This document shows, piece after piece, positions 17,364 to 25,726 of a stretch of 64,000 nucleotides of DNA; within the stretch, counting starts at the first letter, position 1, and each line of letters starts with the position of its first letter. This DNA comes from Nocardia anaemiae NBRC 100462. GTDB taxonomy: Bacteria > Actinomycetota > Actinomycetes > Mycobacteriales > Mycobacteriaceae. Made by a program: the position numbers and the translations under genes. The notes below the pieces were generated by a model. It saw nothing but the letters and a program-made list of their open reading frames with translations, had not been told where the DNA came from and did not search any database. The stretch spans positions 38,481-102,480 of the forward strand of contig NZ_BDAZ01000050.1 in the NCBI RefSeq assembly GCF_001612725.1. The letters run 5' to 3'.

Positions 17364-17746
17364 GATCTGCTTCCTGTGGTAGGCACGAACAGCGCCTCAA
17401 AGGGCGCGTCGCCGACACCGGTGGTGATGTGGCCGCGGCCGTCGGTGTCCTCGACATGGACGAGGTCACCGGGCCCGAATCTGCGCCGAACGCCGTCGCT
17501 CGTGGTCACTTCGATTACACCGCGCAGCATCACGACCCATTGCCGCGTCGGCGCGGGATGCGGTTCGCTGTCGAATTGCGAACTGCGCAAGTAAGTTACG
17601 GTCGCCGCCGCCGACATTCCGGCGACGGCCATTGCTGGTACGCCCGCGGCGACGGTTCGACCGGTCAGTGCGAGTTCCGCATCCACGAATCGGGAGCCGC
17701 CGTCCGCGGTGCCCACGATTCGGCTGAACCGTAAGGCCTCGGTCAC
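17360..17746 (-). CDS. cupin-domain protein
   Basis: 128-aa single cupin protein. The beta-barrel core shows TRQWVVMLRGVIEVTTSDG and GPGDLVHVEDTDGRGHIT, the usual G-x-G-D-x-x and H positions. GTG start at 17746 overlaps the upstream gene's stop (GTGA), and its own stop overlaps the MDR gene start, so the three are translationally coupled. Probably a small-molecule binding or processing protein working with the neighbours; no substrate can be named. Confidence 0.78.
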   Translation of the reverse strand: MTEALRFSRIVGTADGGSRFVDAELALTGRTVAAGVPAMAVAGMSAAATVTYLRSSQFDSEPHPAPTRQWVVMLRGVIEVTTSDGVRRRFGPGDLVHVEDTDGRGHITTGVGDAPFEALFVPTTGSRS

Positions 17747-18177
17747 CGCACGCCTTCGATGAATTGGTGGTCGGAGGTGATGCGGCCGTCGGAGTCGAGG
17801 CCGATTACCTCGTAACCGCCGCCCGCGACGGAACCGTCGGCGCGCGACACCATCGACCAGGGCAGGCCGATCAGACCGGCGGGCAGTCGGGTGGCCGCAC
17901 CTACTTCGAAGATGTACTCGCCGGGAGCCACGAACATCTCGTAGGCGCGCGACACCCGGGCTTCCATCGCGTCGTGACCGCGCACTTCCAAGGCGGGTAC
18001 CGCGAAGTTCAGGTTCGCCGCCGCCTCGCGGATCTCGACCGGCGGGTCGACCAGGGTCTGGACGCCGTCGGGTGCCCAAATCTCCTGGATCAGCTTGCGG
18101 CGCAGCTCCGGATCGGCTTCGTTCCACTGGGCCATGTAGCGCTCGGCGAAGGGGGTCAGGTCGTTGTCATTCCTCAT
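17743..18177 (-). CDS. SnoaL-like polyketide-cyclase-fold protein
   Basis: 144-aa protein with the NTF2/SnoaL fold pattern: first helices DLTPFAERYMAQWNEADPE, IQEIWAPDGV, then the strand LPWSMVSRADGSVAGGG and closing HQFIEG. Such proteins act as small isomerases, hydrolases or binding proteins. ATG at 18177 is the first start that keeps the operator region free. First gene of the cupin/MDR operon, divergent from the XRE regulator. A reading frame extending upstream to 18615 is the shadow of that regulator. Confidence 0.78.
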   Translation of the reverse strand: MRNDNDLTPFAERYMAQWNEADPELRRKLIQEIWAPDGVQTLVDPPVEIREAAANLNFAVPALEVRGHDAMEARVSRAYEMFVAPGEYIFEVGAATRLPAGLIGLPWSMVSRADGSVAGGGYEVIGLDSDGRITSDHQFIEGVR

Positions 18178-18212
18178 GGCACCGAGTTTTGCGAGCGCGG
18201 CGCTGTTGCGCG

Positions 18213-18266
18213 ATTCCCTCCAGGGAATGACACCCGATGCGGTTCGGTCATTCCCTCCGGGGAATG
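18213..18266. promoter_or_regulatory. two copies of an ATTCCC-N4-GGGAAT operator
   Basis: Two nearly identical palindromes lie in the divergent promoter: ATTCCC-TCCA-GGGAAT at 18213-18228 and CATTCCC-TCCG-GGGAATG at 18249-18266. Centres are 37 bases apart. They sit between the SnoaL-operon start (18177) and the XRE regulator start (18301), and are the obvious binding sites for that regulator. Confidence 0.75.
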
Positions 18267-18300
18267 GCGCGGACACCGCGGGTCGGATATCACTGAATTC

Positions 18301-19107
18301 ATGACGACAGTGGTGGAGCCGAATCCGTTCGCTCAGCAGTTGCGGCACTGGCGCACGCAGCGCCATGTGAGCCAGCTCGACCTGGCCATTCGCGCGGACA
18401 CCAGCCAGCGCTATCTGAGCTTCCTGGAGCAGGGTCGCTCGCGTCCGGGCCGCACCATGGTGGTACGGCTGGCCGAATCGCTGGAGTTGTCGCTGCGCGA
18501 GCGCAATGCCCTGCTGCTCGCCGCCGGTTTTGCCCCGATCTTCCCCGAATCCGATTTGCACACACCGGAATTGGGCCCCGTACGAGTCGCATTGGAGCGC
18601 ATTCTTGACGGGCACCTGCCCTATCCCGCCGTCGTCACCCGCCCTTACGGCAAGCTGGTCGCCGCCAATGCCGCCTTCGATCTCCTCACCGAGGGCGCGG
18701 CCACCGAACTGATCACTCCGCCGGTCAACGTTCTTCGCCTCGCCCTACATCCCGACGGCCTGGCACGACGCGTGCTGAATCTCCCGGAATGGGGCCGCCA
18801 CGTCACCGAGAGCCTGCGCGGCAAGGCCCTGCGCAGCCCCGACTCCGGCCTCGACGACTTCATAGCCGAACTCGAAAGCTATCTACCCGCCGCCACACCC
18901 GGCCCCGACCACCTCGGCTTCGCCGTCCCCCTCCGCCTGACCAGCCCCGACGGTGAACTCCGCCTGATCACCACCATCACCAGCTTCGCTACCGCCGTAG
19001 ACATAACCCTCTCCGAACTCCACCTGGAAGCCTTCCTGCCCGCCGACGACCAAACCGCCGAATTCCTGCGCCGTCGCTCCGAACAGCGTCAAGCGCAAGC
19101 CGACTAG
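18301..19107 (+). CDS. XRE-family regulator with MmyB-like ligand domain
   Basis: 268-aa regulator. N-terminal XRE helix-turn-helix at about residues 10-70 (QLRHWRTQRHVSQLDLAIRA, SQRYLSFLEQGRSRPGRTM), then a MmyB-type PAS-like ligand-binding domain with YPAVVTRPYGKLVAANAAFD. In actinomycetes such regulators often control adjacent short oxidoreductase operons. Here it is divergent from the SnoaL/cupin/MDR operon with paired operators between. ATG 18301 is preferred over earlier in-frame starts because these would lie inside the neighbouring gene. Confidence 0.88.
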   Translation: MTTVVEPNPFAQQLRHWRTQRHVSQLDLAIRADTSQRYLSFLEQGRSRPGRTMVVRLAESLELSLRERNALLLAAGFAPIFPESDLHTPELGPVRVALERILDGHLPYPAVVTRPYGKLVAANAAFDLLTEGAATELITPPVNVLRLALHPDGLARRVLNLPEWGRHVTESLRGKALRSPDSGLDDFIAELESYLPAATPGPDHLGFAVPLRLTSPDGELRLITTITSFATAVDITLSELHLEAFLPADDQTAEFLRRRSEQRQAQAD

Positions 19108-19156
19108 CGCTCAGCCCGTTCGCCGATGCGAACTCAGCACTGGTCGGCGACGCCGG

Positions 19157-19345
19157 AGCAGCAGACCTCGGATCGACGCCAGTGCCCGCGTGGGCGTCGA
19201 GATCGGCGAGTGACAGCCGAGCAGCAGACCTAGGCCCGATCGACCGGCGCGCGCGTCGGCGTCGGAATCGGCAAGTGACTGCCCAGCAGCAGACCTCCGC
19301 CCGCGCAACCAGTGCCCGCGTCGGCACCTGACGACAGACAGGACT
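19157..19345. repeat. three imperfect ~64-bp tandem repeats
   Basis: Copies begin with AGCAGCAGACCT at 19157, 19220 and 19285 (spacing 63 and 65 bases) and continue with related GC-rich text (GTGCCCGCGT, TCGGCG, AAGTGAC-like blocks). The stretch 19108-19503 between the XRE and LysR genes has no convincing gene; the remainder shows nothing clear. Confidence 0.6.
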
Positions 19346-19503
19346 CGATAAGCGAGCATGTCACGGTGCGCTCGGCGGCCGCGCGAAGACCTACGCCGTC
19401 AACTCGGGGCGATTCACCAGGCGTCGTCCGGCTGTTCGCGAACGGCCGTAGGTGCCACGGTGTTGTCAGCGGCAGGGACCGAAGTGCCCACGTCAGCAGT
19501 GGT

Positions 19504-20427
19504 TTACCAGGTGCGCGCGGCGGCTCGCAGGTGGTCGTGGACGAGGTCGATGTGAGAGCGGGAGGTGGTGCCGGGGCGGCGGACGAGGAAGCCGGTATTG
19601 ATGGGTGGGTCGGCGGGTTCGAGTAGGGGGACCAGGGTGCCTGCGGCGAGTTCGGTGGCGCACAGGTAGCGCGGAAGGACGGTGATGCCTGCGCCTGCGG
19701 CGACGGTCGCGGTGATGGCGCGTAGGTCGGCGACGACTACTGCGGCTTCCGCGGCGAGGCGGATACCGAAGACGTGTCGCCAGTACCGGCGGAGTATCGG
19801 GAGGTCGGCCGAGTAGCTGACCAAGGGGAGACCGGTGAGCGCGGCGGGTCCGTCGGTGCGCAGCCGTGTGGTGTCGATGCGGGCGGCCAGCTGCGGTGCG
19901 GCGACCAGAACGAATTCCTCGTCGGCGAGCGGTTCCGCTACCAACGCGCGGCCGCGCGGGCGCACCGTGGACACGATGAGGTCGTAGTGTCCGGCACGCA
20001 GCCCGGCCAGCAGTTCCTCGGAAAGTCCCGCAGTAACCGTCAGCCGCACGCCGCGCTCGATCAACGGCGCAAGGGCCGGAAGCGCCTGCACCGCAAGCAA
20101 TTCGGCGGGTCCGGCCAGCCGCACGGGCGGCTGTGGCGCCGGTTCGGCCGGAACCGCCCGACCCGTCACCCCGTCGAGTGCGTCCAACGGCCCGGCCACC
20201 CGCGCCGCCAACTCCACAGCGGCGGCGGTCGACGCCACCCCGCGCGGCAACCGCTCGAACAGCCGATACCCCAACCGCCTCTCCAACGCCTGCAACTGCG
20301 TCGTCACAGTGGGCTGCGACAACCCCACCAACCGCGCCCCCGCCGTGATAGATCCGGCGCGATGCACCGCCAGGAACGTCCGCAGCTGATTCAGATCGAG
20401 ACTGCCATCGGAATCCCTATCGCCCAC
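19504..20427 (-). CDS. LysR-type transcriptional regulator
   Basis: LysR regulator of 307 aa: helix-turn-helix at about residues 10-70 (LDLNQLRTFLAVHRAGSITA, SQPTVTTQLQALERRLGYRL) and a substrate-binding domain beyond residue 100. GTG start at 20427; TACACT lies six bases before it, so the mRNA is probably leaderless. No divergent partner is adjacent, so its target is not obvious. Ligand unknown. Confidence 0.87.
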   Translation of the reverse strand: MGDRDSDGSLDLNQLRTFLAVHRAGSITAGARLVGLSQPTVTTQLQALERRLGYRLFERLPRGVASTAAAVELAARVAGPLDALDGVTGRAVPAEPAPQPPVRLAGPAELLAVQALPALAPLIERGVRLTVTAGLSEELLAGLRAGHYDLIVSTVRPRGRALVAEPLADEEFVLVAAPQLAARIDTTRLRTDGPAALTGLPLVSYSADLPILRRYWRHVFGIRLAAEAAVVVADLRAITATVAAGAGITVLPRYLCATELAAGTLVPLLEPADPPINTGFLVRRPGTTSRSHIDLVHDHLRAAARTW

Positions 20428-20724
20428 CCGCCAAGTGTATTTCTCCCCCGATATTCAATCAGCCGATCGCCGCGTCGACCGGCCCCACACCTGATCGCTC
20501 TGGTCCCTCCCACGACCGGGCCCATTCGATTCGATGAACGCGACATGCCCCAGCGCGCTATCCGTCGATTGCCTCGAACATCTTCTGTCGGACGAATCCA
20601 GCTGGGCGCCGCGGGATCGTCATCGCCGATGCGATTGCACAGCTGCGGAAACCTCCGGCCTGCGACCAGACCTCGGTTGCTCGGCAAGGCGCATCGAGGC
20701 CCCTGACCCGCAATGCCCATCGCT
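20428..20724. other. intergenic region without a clear gene
   Basis: About 300 bases between the LysR start and the ABC-permease stop. Left end carries the LysR promoter (TACACT on the minus strand at 20434-20439). I see no credible gene, terminator or repeat in the rest. Confidence 0.5.
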
Positions 20725-22293
20725 TCAACGCGGCTGCACAGCGGCAAGAATCTCTGGCCCACGGGCGGACAACCGCTGTTCGGCGAGACGCGCACCGAGT
20801 ACAGCTCCGATGATCCCGATGGCGATCCCGACCGGCAGGGCCAGCCACAGTACGGCGGTGAGGTGCAGGACCAGGCCGGTGATGAGCACGATCAGGACCG
20901 GGATCACCGCGACCAGTTGCCCCAGGCTGGTGGCGACTTGCACCAAAGCCTTTGCGCAGCCTGGATTTCCGGAGGTGGCGAAGGGGTTTCCGGTGCGCGG
21001 GGGTAGTGGGTAGGGCGCGGTTACCGACAGGAATACGGCCGAACCCACGCCGACGCCGAGCACAGCGAACAGCAGCGACAGCGTCCACGGGTACATCGAC
21101 CAGCGGCCGAGCGCACCCGGCAGCACAACCGCGAGCAGCACCGACGGCGGGCCGATCACCAGCAGCAGGGCCAGCAGTCGACCGCGCACATCGGCGCGCG
21201 CCGCGCCGGGCGTCACCAATGTCTGCCAGAGTGCGGTGCCGTCGTAGCCGTAGAGGTTATTGGCGGCCAGGCCCGCGAACCACGCGGCAGTCACACCCGC
21301 GAACACCACGCCACCCGAGCCGCCACCCTGGATCGCCGGGAACACCGGCATCAGGGCTCCCACCAGCAGCACGGGCAAAAGCGCCGCCCTGCGTCGGCTA
21401 TCTCGCGACCAAGTCCGCAACTCCTTGACCACCACCGCGCCCACCGGCCCGGACGTCCGCACCCGGCTCAGCAGCATCCCACGCCCACCCGCGCCGGAAA
21501 CCGAATCCAGCGGCGCGATCAACCGCCTCCGCAACAGCGTCGACCATGCCTGCCACAGCACCGCTGTCAACGCCGACAACCCGAGCAACGCGCCCACTGC
21601 CGACAACCAGTCACCCCGCGCCGCCGCACCCACCGCAACCGGCGCCCACCCGGAAGGCAACGCGCGCAACAGATCCGCCAACCACGGTGCCGATTCCCGC
21701 ACCGCATCCACATGATTCAGCAGGAAACTCATCGGGTAATAGGCCAAACCGGCGAGACCGGCAAGCAGCACCCCGAGGTCGCGTCCGCGCCGAGAACGCA
21801 TCGCGGCGCCGATCCACGCCAGCACCACCCGCGAGAGCACCACCACCAATATCAACTGCAGCACCACACCGACCAGCGCCACTGCGACCGAACCCCAACT
21901 CAGTTGCGCCGCAAGCACAATCAGCCCGGAGAAGGCCAACAGATTGATCACCGGCGCAGGCCCCACAAAGGCCGCCGCCAATAGCCCAGTGGCCAATTGC
22001 CGATGACTCAGCGGCAACAACCGCAGATGTTCGGGCTGCACGGTCTCGTCGCTGCTGCCCATCAATACCGGACCGCACAGCCAGCCGAGTGTCCATATCC
22101 CGTACCACGCCGCCGCCACCGTGATACCACCGGCCACATCACCGTCGCGCTCCCCGAATCCGATGAGACCCGCTGTGCCGAGCGCGAATACGACACCGAT
22201 GAGCACACCGCTGACGAACGTCACACCTTGCCAGCCATTGCCCAGCGCACGCTTGGTCAACAGCAACCGCATCCGAATCAGGACGCCAACCAC
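20725..22293 (-). CDS. ABC transporter permease
   Basis: Large integral membrane protein of 522 aa with about twelve hydrophobic segments, including YGIWTLGWLCGPVLM, SVLLAVVLPGALG and LIVLITGLVLHLTAVLWLAL. It resembles exporter permeases fused from two six-helix halves. GTG start at 22293 is chosen because GGGGAGGA stands about eight bases before it; it overlaps the ATPase gene by 16 bases. ATG 22272 is an alternative. Pairs with the ATPase to form a two-gene exporter; the cargo is unknown. Confidence 0.82.
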   Translation of the reverse strand: MVGVLIRMRLLLTKRALGNGWQGVTFVSGVLIGVVFALGTAGLIGFGERDGDVAGGITVAAAWYGIWTLGWLCGPVLMGSSDETVQPEHLRLLPLSHRQLATGLLAAAFVGPAPVINLLAFSGLIVLAAQLSWGSVAVALVGVVLQLILVVVLSRVVLAWIGAAMRSRRGRDLGVLLAGLAGLAYYPMSFLLNHVDAVRESAPWLADLLRALPSGWAPVAVGAAARGDWLSAVGALLGLSALTAVLWQAWSTLLRRRLIAPLDSVSGAGGRGMLLSRVRTSGPVGAVVVKELRTWSRDSRRRAALLPVLLVGALMPVFPAIQGGGSGGVVFAGVTAAWFAGLAANNLYGYDGTALWQTLVTPGAARADVRGRLLALLLVIGPPSVLLAVVLPGALGRWSMYPWTLSLLFAVLGVGVGSAVFLSVTAPYPLPPRTGNPFATSGNPGCAKALVQVATSLGQLVAVIPVLIVLITGLVLHLTAVLWLALPVGIAIGIIGAVLGARLAEQRLSARGPEILAAVQPR

Positions 22294-23033
22294 GACAGCC
22301 CGTCCTCCCCGCCGACCCGTCCACCGACCAAGTGCACGAACGCCGCCTCCAAAGTGTTTCCCGCACGGACCTCGTCGAGGGTGCCCGCGGCCACTACCCG
22401 GCCGCCGGTGATCACCGCGACTCGATCGCACAGGTTCTCCACCAGCGCCATCACATGACTCGACAGCACCACCGCGCCGCCCGCCGCGACAAACCGCTGC
22501 AGAATGGTGCGAATCGTGCTCGCCGACACCGGATCCACCGCCTCGAACGGTTCGTCGAGCACCAGCAGCTTCGGTGCATGCAGCAGTGCTGTCGCCAACC
22601 CGATCTTCTTGCGCATGCCCGCGGAGTAATCGACGACGAGAGTCCGTTCGGCACCGGTCAATTCGAAAACGCCGAGCAATTCCTCGGTACGCTCGGCCAC
22701 GGTTTTCGCGGGCAGTCCGCGCAGTAAACCGGTGTAGGTCAACAGTTCTCGGCCCGTCAGGCGCTCCGGTAGCGCAAGTCCGTCCGGCAGTACGCCCGCC
22801 AAGGTCTTGGCGGCGATCGGATCGGCCCATACGTCGACGCCGAGGATCCGCGCCTGTCCGGCGTCCGGCCGTAACAGTCCGCAGGCCATCGACAAGGTGG
22901 TCGTCTTGCCCGCACCATTCGGACCCACCAGCCCGAAGAACGAGCCCGGTGGCACCGTGAGCCCGACATCGTCGACCACCCACGGACCACCGAATCGCTT
23001 ATAAAGCCCGGTCAGCTGCAACGCAGGATGCAC
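22278..23033 (-). CDS. ABC transporter ATP-binding protein
   Basis: ATPase subunit of 251 aa for the adjacent permease. Walker A GPNGAGKTTT at about residues 38-47, signature YSAGMRKKI (a variant of LSGGQ, as in many ABC-2 exporters), Walker B LLVLDEPFEAVD and the H-loop LSSHV. GTG start at 23033. Overlap with the permease gene indicates coupled translation. Confidence 0.9.
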   Translation of the reverse strand: MHPALQLTGLYKRFGGPWVVDDVGLTVPPGSFFGLVGPNGAGKTTTLSMACGLLRPDAGQARILGVDVWADPIAAKTLAGVLPDGLALPERLTGRELLTYTGLLRGLPAKTVAERTEELLGVFELTGAERTLVVDYSAGMRKKIGLATALLHAPKLLVLDEPFEAVDPVSASTIRTILQRFVAAGGAVVLSSHVMALVENLCDRVAVITGGRVVAAGTLDEVRAGNTLEAAFVHLVGGRVGGEDGLSWLAS

Positions 23034-23105
23034 TGTCCATCCCCCTCTGGTCTTCGGTTCCCATCTCCTACGTTACGGACGAACCGGCTCCCGGGTTCGA
23101 AAGAA

Positions 23106-23136
23106 TGCTGCCTGCCCCCGGAAGAGGCAGGCAGCA
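23106..23136 (-). terminator. 11-bp hairpin after the monooxygenase gene
   Basis: TGCTGCCTGCC (23106-23116) and GGCAGGCAGCA (23126-23136) form a perfect stem with a 9-base loop, starting seven bases past the monooxygenase stop. No U-tract. Likely terminator of the minus-strand monooxygenase transcript. Confidence 0.7.
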
Positions 23137-23142
23137 CCAGCA

Positions 23143-24351
23143 CTACGCCTTCGCAGTCGCCAACTCCTGCTGCACCGGCGCATCCCAATCGATCCGATAC
23201 CGCTGCTCGACACCCATGGTCTTCTCCGGGTTCATCCCCTTGATCAGCAGCGGCATCAACATGGACATCATCCGGCGCGCCACCGGTCCCGGCGTCTTGC
23301 TGTGGTTGATCTTGCGCGCCCGCGCCGCTACGGCCTCGACCCGAGACCGCCGCAGCCCTTCATAGGCGGCGAAGGCCGAGCTGTGATCCGGCAGGTCCCG
23401 CAGACAGCGAGCCAACTGCACCGCGCTCTCGATGGCCAGCGACGCTCCCTGCCCCGAACTGTTGGACGGCGCATGTACCGAATCCCCGACCAGCACCATG
23501 CGCCCCCGATACCAGGTCGGCACCGGCGGCATAATATGCAGTGCCCCAGTCGTTTCCAGGTTTTCGGCGGTAGTCCTGCGAGCGAAGTCACCGCCCGGGG
23601 TGTCCTCAGCGTAGGTCTCCCGCAGGATGGCCAACCAGTGCTCGGCCGGAATCGCGCGCGCCTCGGTCAGCGACAGATACTCCTTGTGCGGCAGATTGGC
23701 ACCCCACATGACCTTGTTGTCGTCGACGGTTCCGTAGAGGTAGTACGCCTTCTTCCCGAATGCGAAAACCATTGTCTCCGAGGCAATTCCGTAATCATTG
23801 TCGAGCATCGCGCCGAATCCGATCATCCCGGTGTACTCCGGTCCCGGATTATTCGGGTCGATGAGACCGCGCACCGTCGAGCGAATGCCGTCCGCGCCGA
23901 TCAACACATCGGCGGTTGCGCTACTGCCATCGGCGAAATACGCGGTGATGCCGTCCGCGTCCTCCTCGACGCGCACGAGCCGCTTGTTGTACTCGAAGAG
24001 AACGCCCGCGGCGACCGCATGATCATGCAGCGTCCGGTGCAATTCGTTGCGGTCGACCATCTTCAACGACGGAACGTCTTGCATTTCCGGCATCTGCAAC
24101 ACCTTGCCGCCGACCGACAGCTGGGTATGCGATATCGGACTCGCGATCTCGCGAACGCGGTCGCCCGCACCGACAATATCCAGGGCGGCAACACCATTCG
24201 GTGCCAGTGCCAGCCCGCTGCCGATCCCGTAGGTAGGACCCGGATAGGCCTCGTAGACGCGAGCGGCAATGCCCGCCTTGTGCAATGCGGTCGCGGTGAC
24301 AGGTCCGGCGATGCCGCCGCCGATAACGATGGCCGTTTCTGTTGTGGACAT
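23143..24351 (-). CDS. FAD-dependent monooxygenase
   Basis: Flavoprotein hydroxylase of the UbiH/PHBH type, 402 aa. Dinucleotide motif VIGGGIAG at about residues 9-16, DG motif DVLIGADGIRSTVR near 160, and GD motif RMVLVGDSVHAPSNSSGQG near 300 that binds the FAD ribityl chain. Such enzymes hydroxylate aromatic or related substrates with NAD(P)H and O2. ATG at 24351 with GGAGT upstream; the frame is open to 24513 but has no support there. The PadR gene lies just upstream on the same strand and is the likely regulator. Confidence 0.88.
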   Translation of the reverse strand: MSTTETAIVIGGGIAGPVTATALHKAGIAARVYEAYPGPTYGIGSGLALAPNGVAALDIVGAGDRVREIASPISHTQLSVGGKVLQMPEMQDVPSLKMVDRNELHRTLHDHAVAAGVLFEYNKRLVRVEEDADGITAYFADGSSATADVLIGADGIRSTVRGLIDPNNPGPEYTGMIGFGAMLDNDYGIASETMVFAFGKKAYYLYGTVDDNKVMWGANLPHKEYLSLTEARAIPAEHWLAILRETYAEDTPGGDFARRTTAENLETTGALHIMPPVPTWYRGRMVLVGDSVHAPSNSSGQGASLAIESAVQLARCLRDLPDHSSAFAAYEGLRRSRVEAVAARARKINHSKTPGPVARRMMSMLMPLLIKGMNPEKTMGVEQRYRIDWDAPVQQELATAKA

Positions 24352-24360
24352 GGGTGTACT

Positions 24361-24425
24361 CCAGTTATGTGCGATACGGGTTTCTTGGAAGCCCGAACCG
24401 ACCGTCCCATCGCACACCCAGTTAT
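24361..24425. promoter_or_regulatory. nested repeats before the monooxygenase gene
   Basis: An inverted pair TGTGCGAT (24368-24375) / ATCGCACA (24409-24416) is flanked by a direct pair CCAGTTAT (24361-24368 and 24418-24425). This lies 10-75 bases before the monooxygenase start, so it may be an operator or an mRNA leader fold. The whole stretch 24352-24530 holds no gene. Confidence 0.4.
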
Positions 24426-24530
24426 CCTGTGGTTGCCAGCCTTGTAGCCGGGTGCGCGCATGCGGACACGGTTCGAGACGGTTACATCGGGCTCGGCGGC
24501 GGTGTTGCCGCACCCCGCCGGGCCTGGTCT

Positions 24531-25178
24531 CTAGTCCGTCATCCCCCTTTCCACCAGCTCCGTGACCTCGGCGGGCGACATGCCGACCGCATGCATATGC
24601 CGCCAGAGATCGACGCCGGGGAAAGTGCCCGCGGCGATCTCGTCACGCAAGGACGCGGCCCACCCCGCCTCGGCCTCCAGCATCGCCACGCCGTATTCGG
24701 CTTCGACGACGAACAGCCGGGGCAGATTGGCGGCCGCGAGTTGATCGAGCTCTCGGCGCGCCGCCCCGATGGTGCGACCCAGCGCCTCGATGCGCCGACC
24801 GAGCAACTCGACGACTTCATCCGGCGGCAGCGCCGCCACGACGGAGAGTCCGGCCGTGAACCGGTGGTGTTCCGGCTCCGGCTCGGCAATCAATTCCCTT
24901 GTCCAGTCGGCCATTTCGGCGCGACCGGCATCGGTGATCGCATAGATCGTGCGTTCCGGCCGAGCGCCGTCGCGCTCATTGCCGACGACCTCGAGGAAGC
25001 CCGCCTTCTCCATGTTCTGCACGACGGTGTACAGCGAGCCCCATTTGATGTCCATATCGCGGTCCTTGCCGCGCTCACGCATCTGCGAGGCGATCTCGTA
25101 GCGGTGCATCGGCCGTTCGATGACGGTCGCGAGCACCGCCAGCGCCAGCAGATTGTTCACCTTGCGCTTCGTCGCCAT
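24531..25178 (-). CDS. PadR-family regulator
   Basis: PadR regulator of 215 aa. N-terminal winged helix at about residues 9-85 (LALAVLATVIERPMHRYEIA, WGSLYTVVQNMEKAGFLEVV) and a C-terminal PadR4-type helical dimer domain. ATG at 25178 has the perfect ribosome site AAGGAGGTG three bases ahead. A long palindrome overlaps its promoter, typical of autorepressed PadR proteins. It likely also controls the downstream monooxygenase gene. Confidence 0.88.
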   Translation of the reverse strand: MATKRKVNNLLALAVLATVIERPMHRYEIASQMRERGKDRDMDIKWGSLYTVVQNMEKAGFLEVVGNERDGARPERTIYAITDAGRAEMADWTRELIAEPEPEHHRFTAGLSVVAALPPDEVVELLGRRIEALGRTIGAARRELDQLAAANLPRLFVVEAEYGVAMLEAEAGWAASLRDEIAAGTFPGVDLWRHMHAVGMSPAEVTELVERGMTD

Positions 25179-25190
25179 GGACACCTCCTT

Positions 25191-25230
25191 ACTCGTATAC
25201 GAATATACGTCTACGAGTATTCGGGCACAA
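25191..25230 (-). promoter_or_regulatory. PadR promoter and palindromic operator
   Basis: ACTCGTA (25191-25197) and TACGAGT (25212-25218) are a perfect inverted pair, with ACG/CGT inside extending the dyad. On the minus strand TTGTGC (25230-25225), 17 bases, TATATT (25207-25202) is a good promoter, and the dyad covers the -10 box. Autorepression is the natural reading. Confidence 0.7.
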
Positions 25231-25726
25231 GTACTAGGCGTGCGCGAGTTCCTGTTCTCTGGTCTCCCGAACCCGACGATGAAGCTGAGGATCGAGCACA
25301 CCGTGAACCCTGGGCCGCGGACCAGACCCATCAGTAGCCGAGTTCGAGTATTGCCGCTGCGCACAACGCGATGCGGGTGCACCGCGAGTGCCGGGTTGGC
25401 GAATGTGCGGCCGAGACGGCGGCGTTCGAGACGTTGAAGGACGCACGTAAGTCGGTACCTGATTCGAGACGCTTCCGATGACTGCGGAGTCTGCCGAGGA
25501 ATTCAGTCGGCAACATATTGTCATTGTTCAAGTGCTGGCTGACAAGATATTTCCTGGCGCACTGTTCGGGTGATATGGATCGTCCGGGTATCAACTGTGG
25601 ATTCCGTTCAGGCGCGTCGGGTTCCCAAAGGCGAGAAGACTGGAGAATGATCGAGCCGATCACGAGGAATGTGGTGACCTTTACCACCGGAGTCGCTGTG
25701 CGGCGAGGGGTAGCAGAAGGGTTCCA
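25231..25726. other. intergenic region without a clear gene
   Basis: About 500 bases between the PadR promoter and the GNAT gene, visibly richer in A+T than its surroundings. A short frame at 25647-25736 (start MIEPITRN) precedes and overlaps the GNAT start but has no support as a gene. The plus-strand promoter of the GNAT gene is presumably here; I could not place it. Confidence 0.45.
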
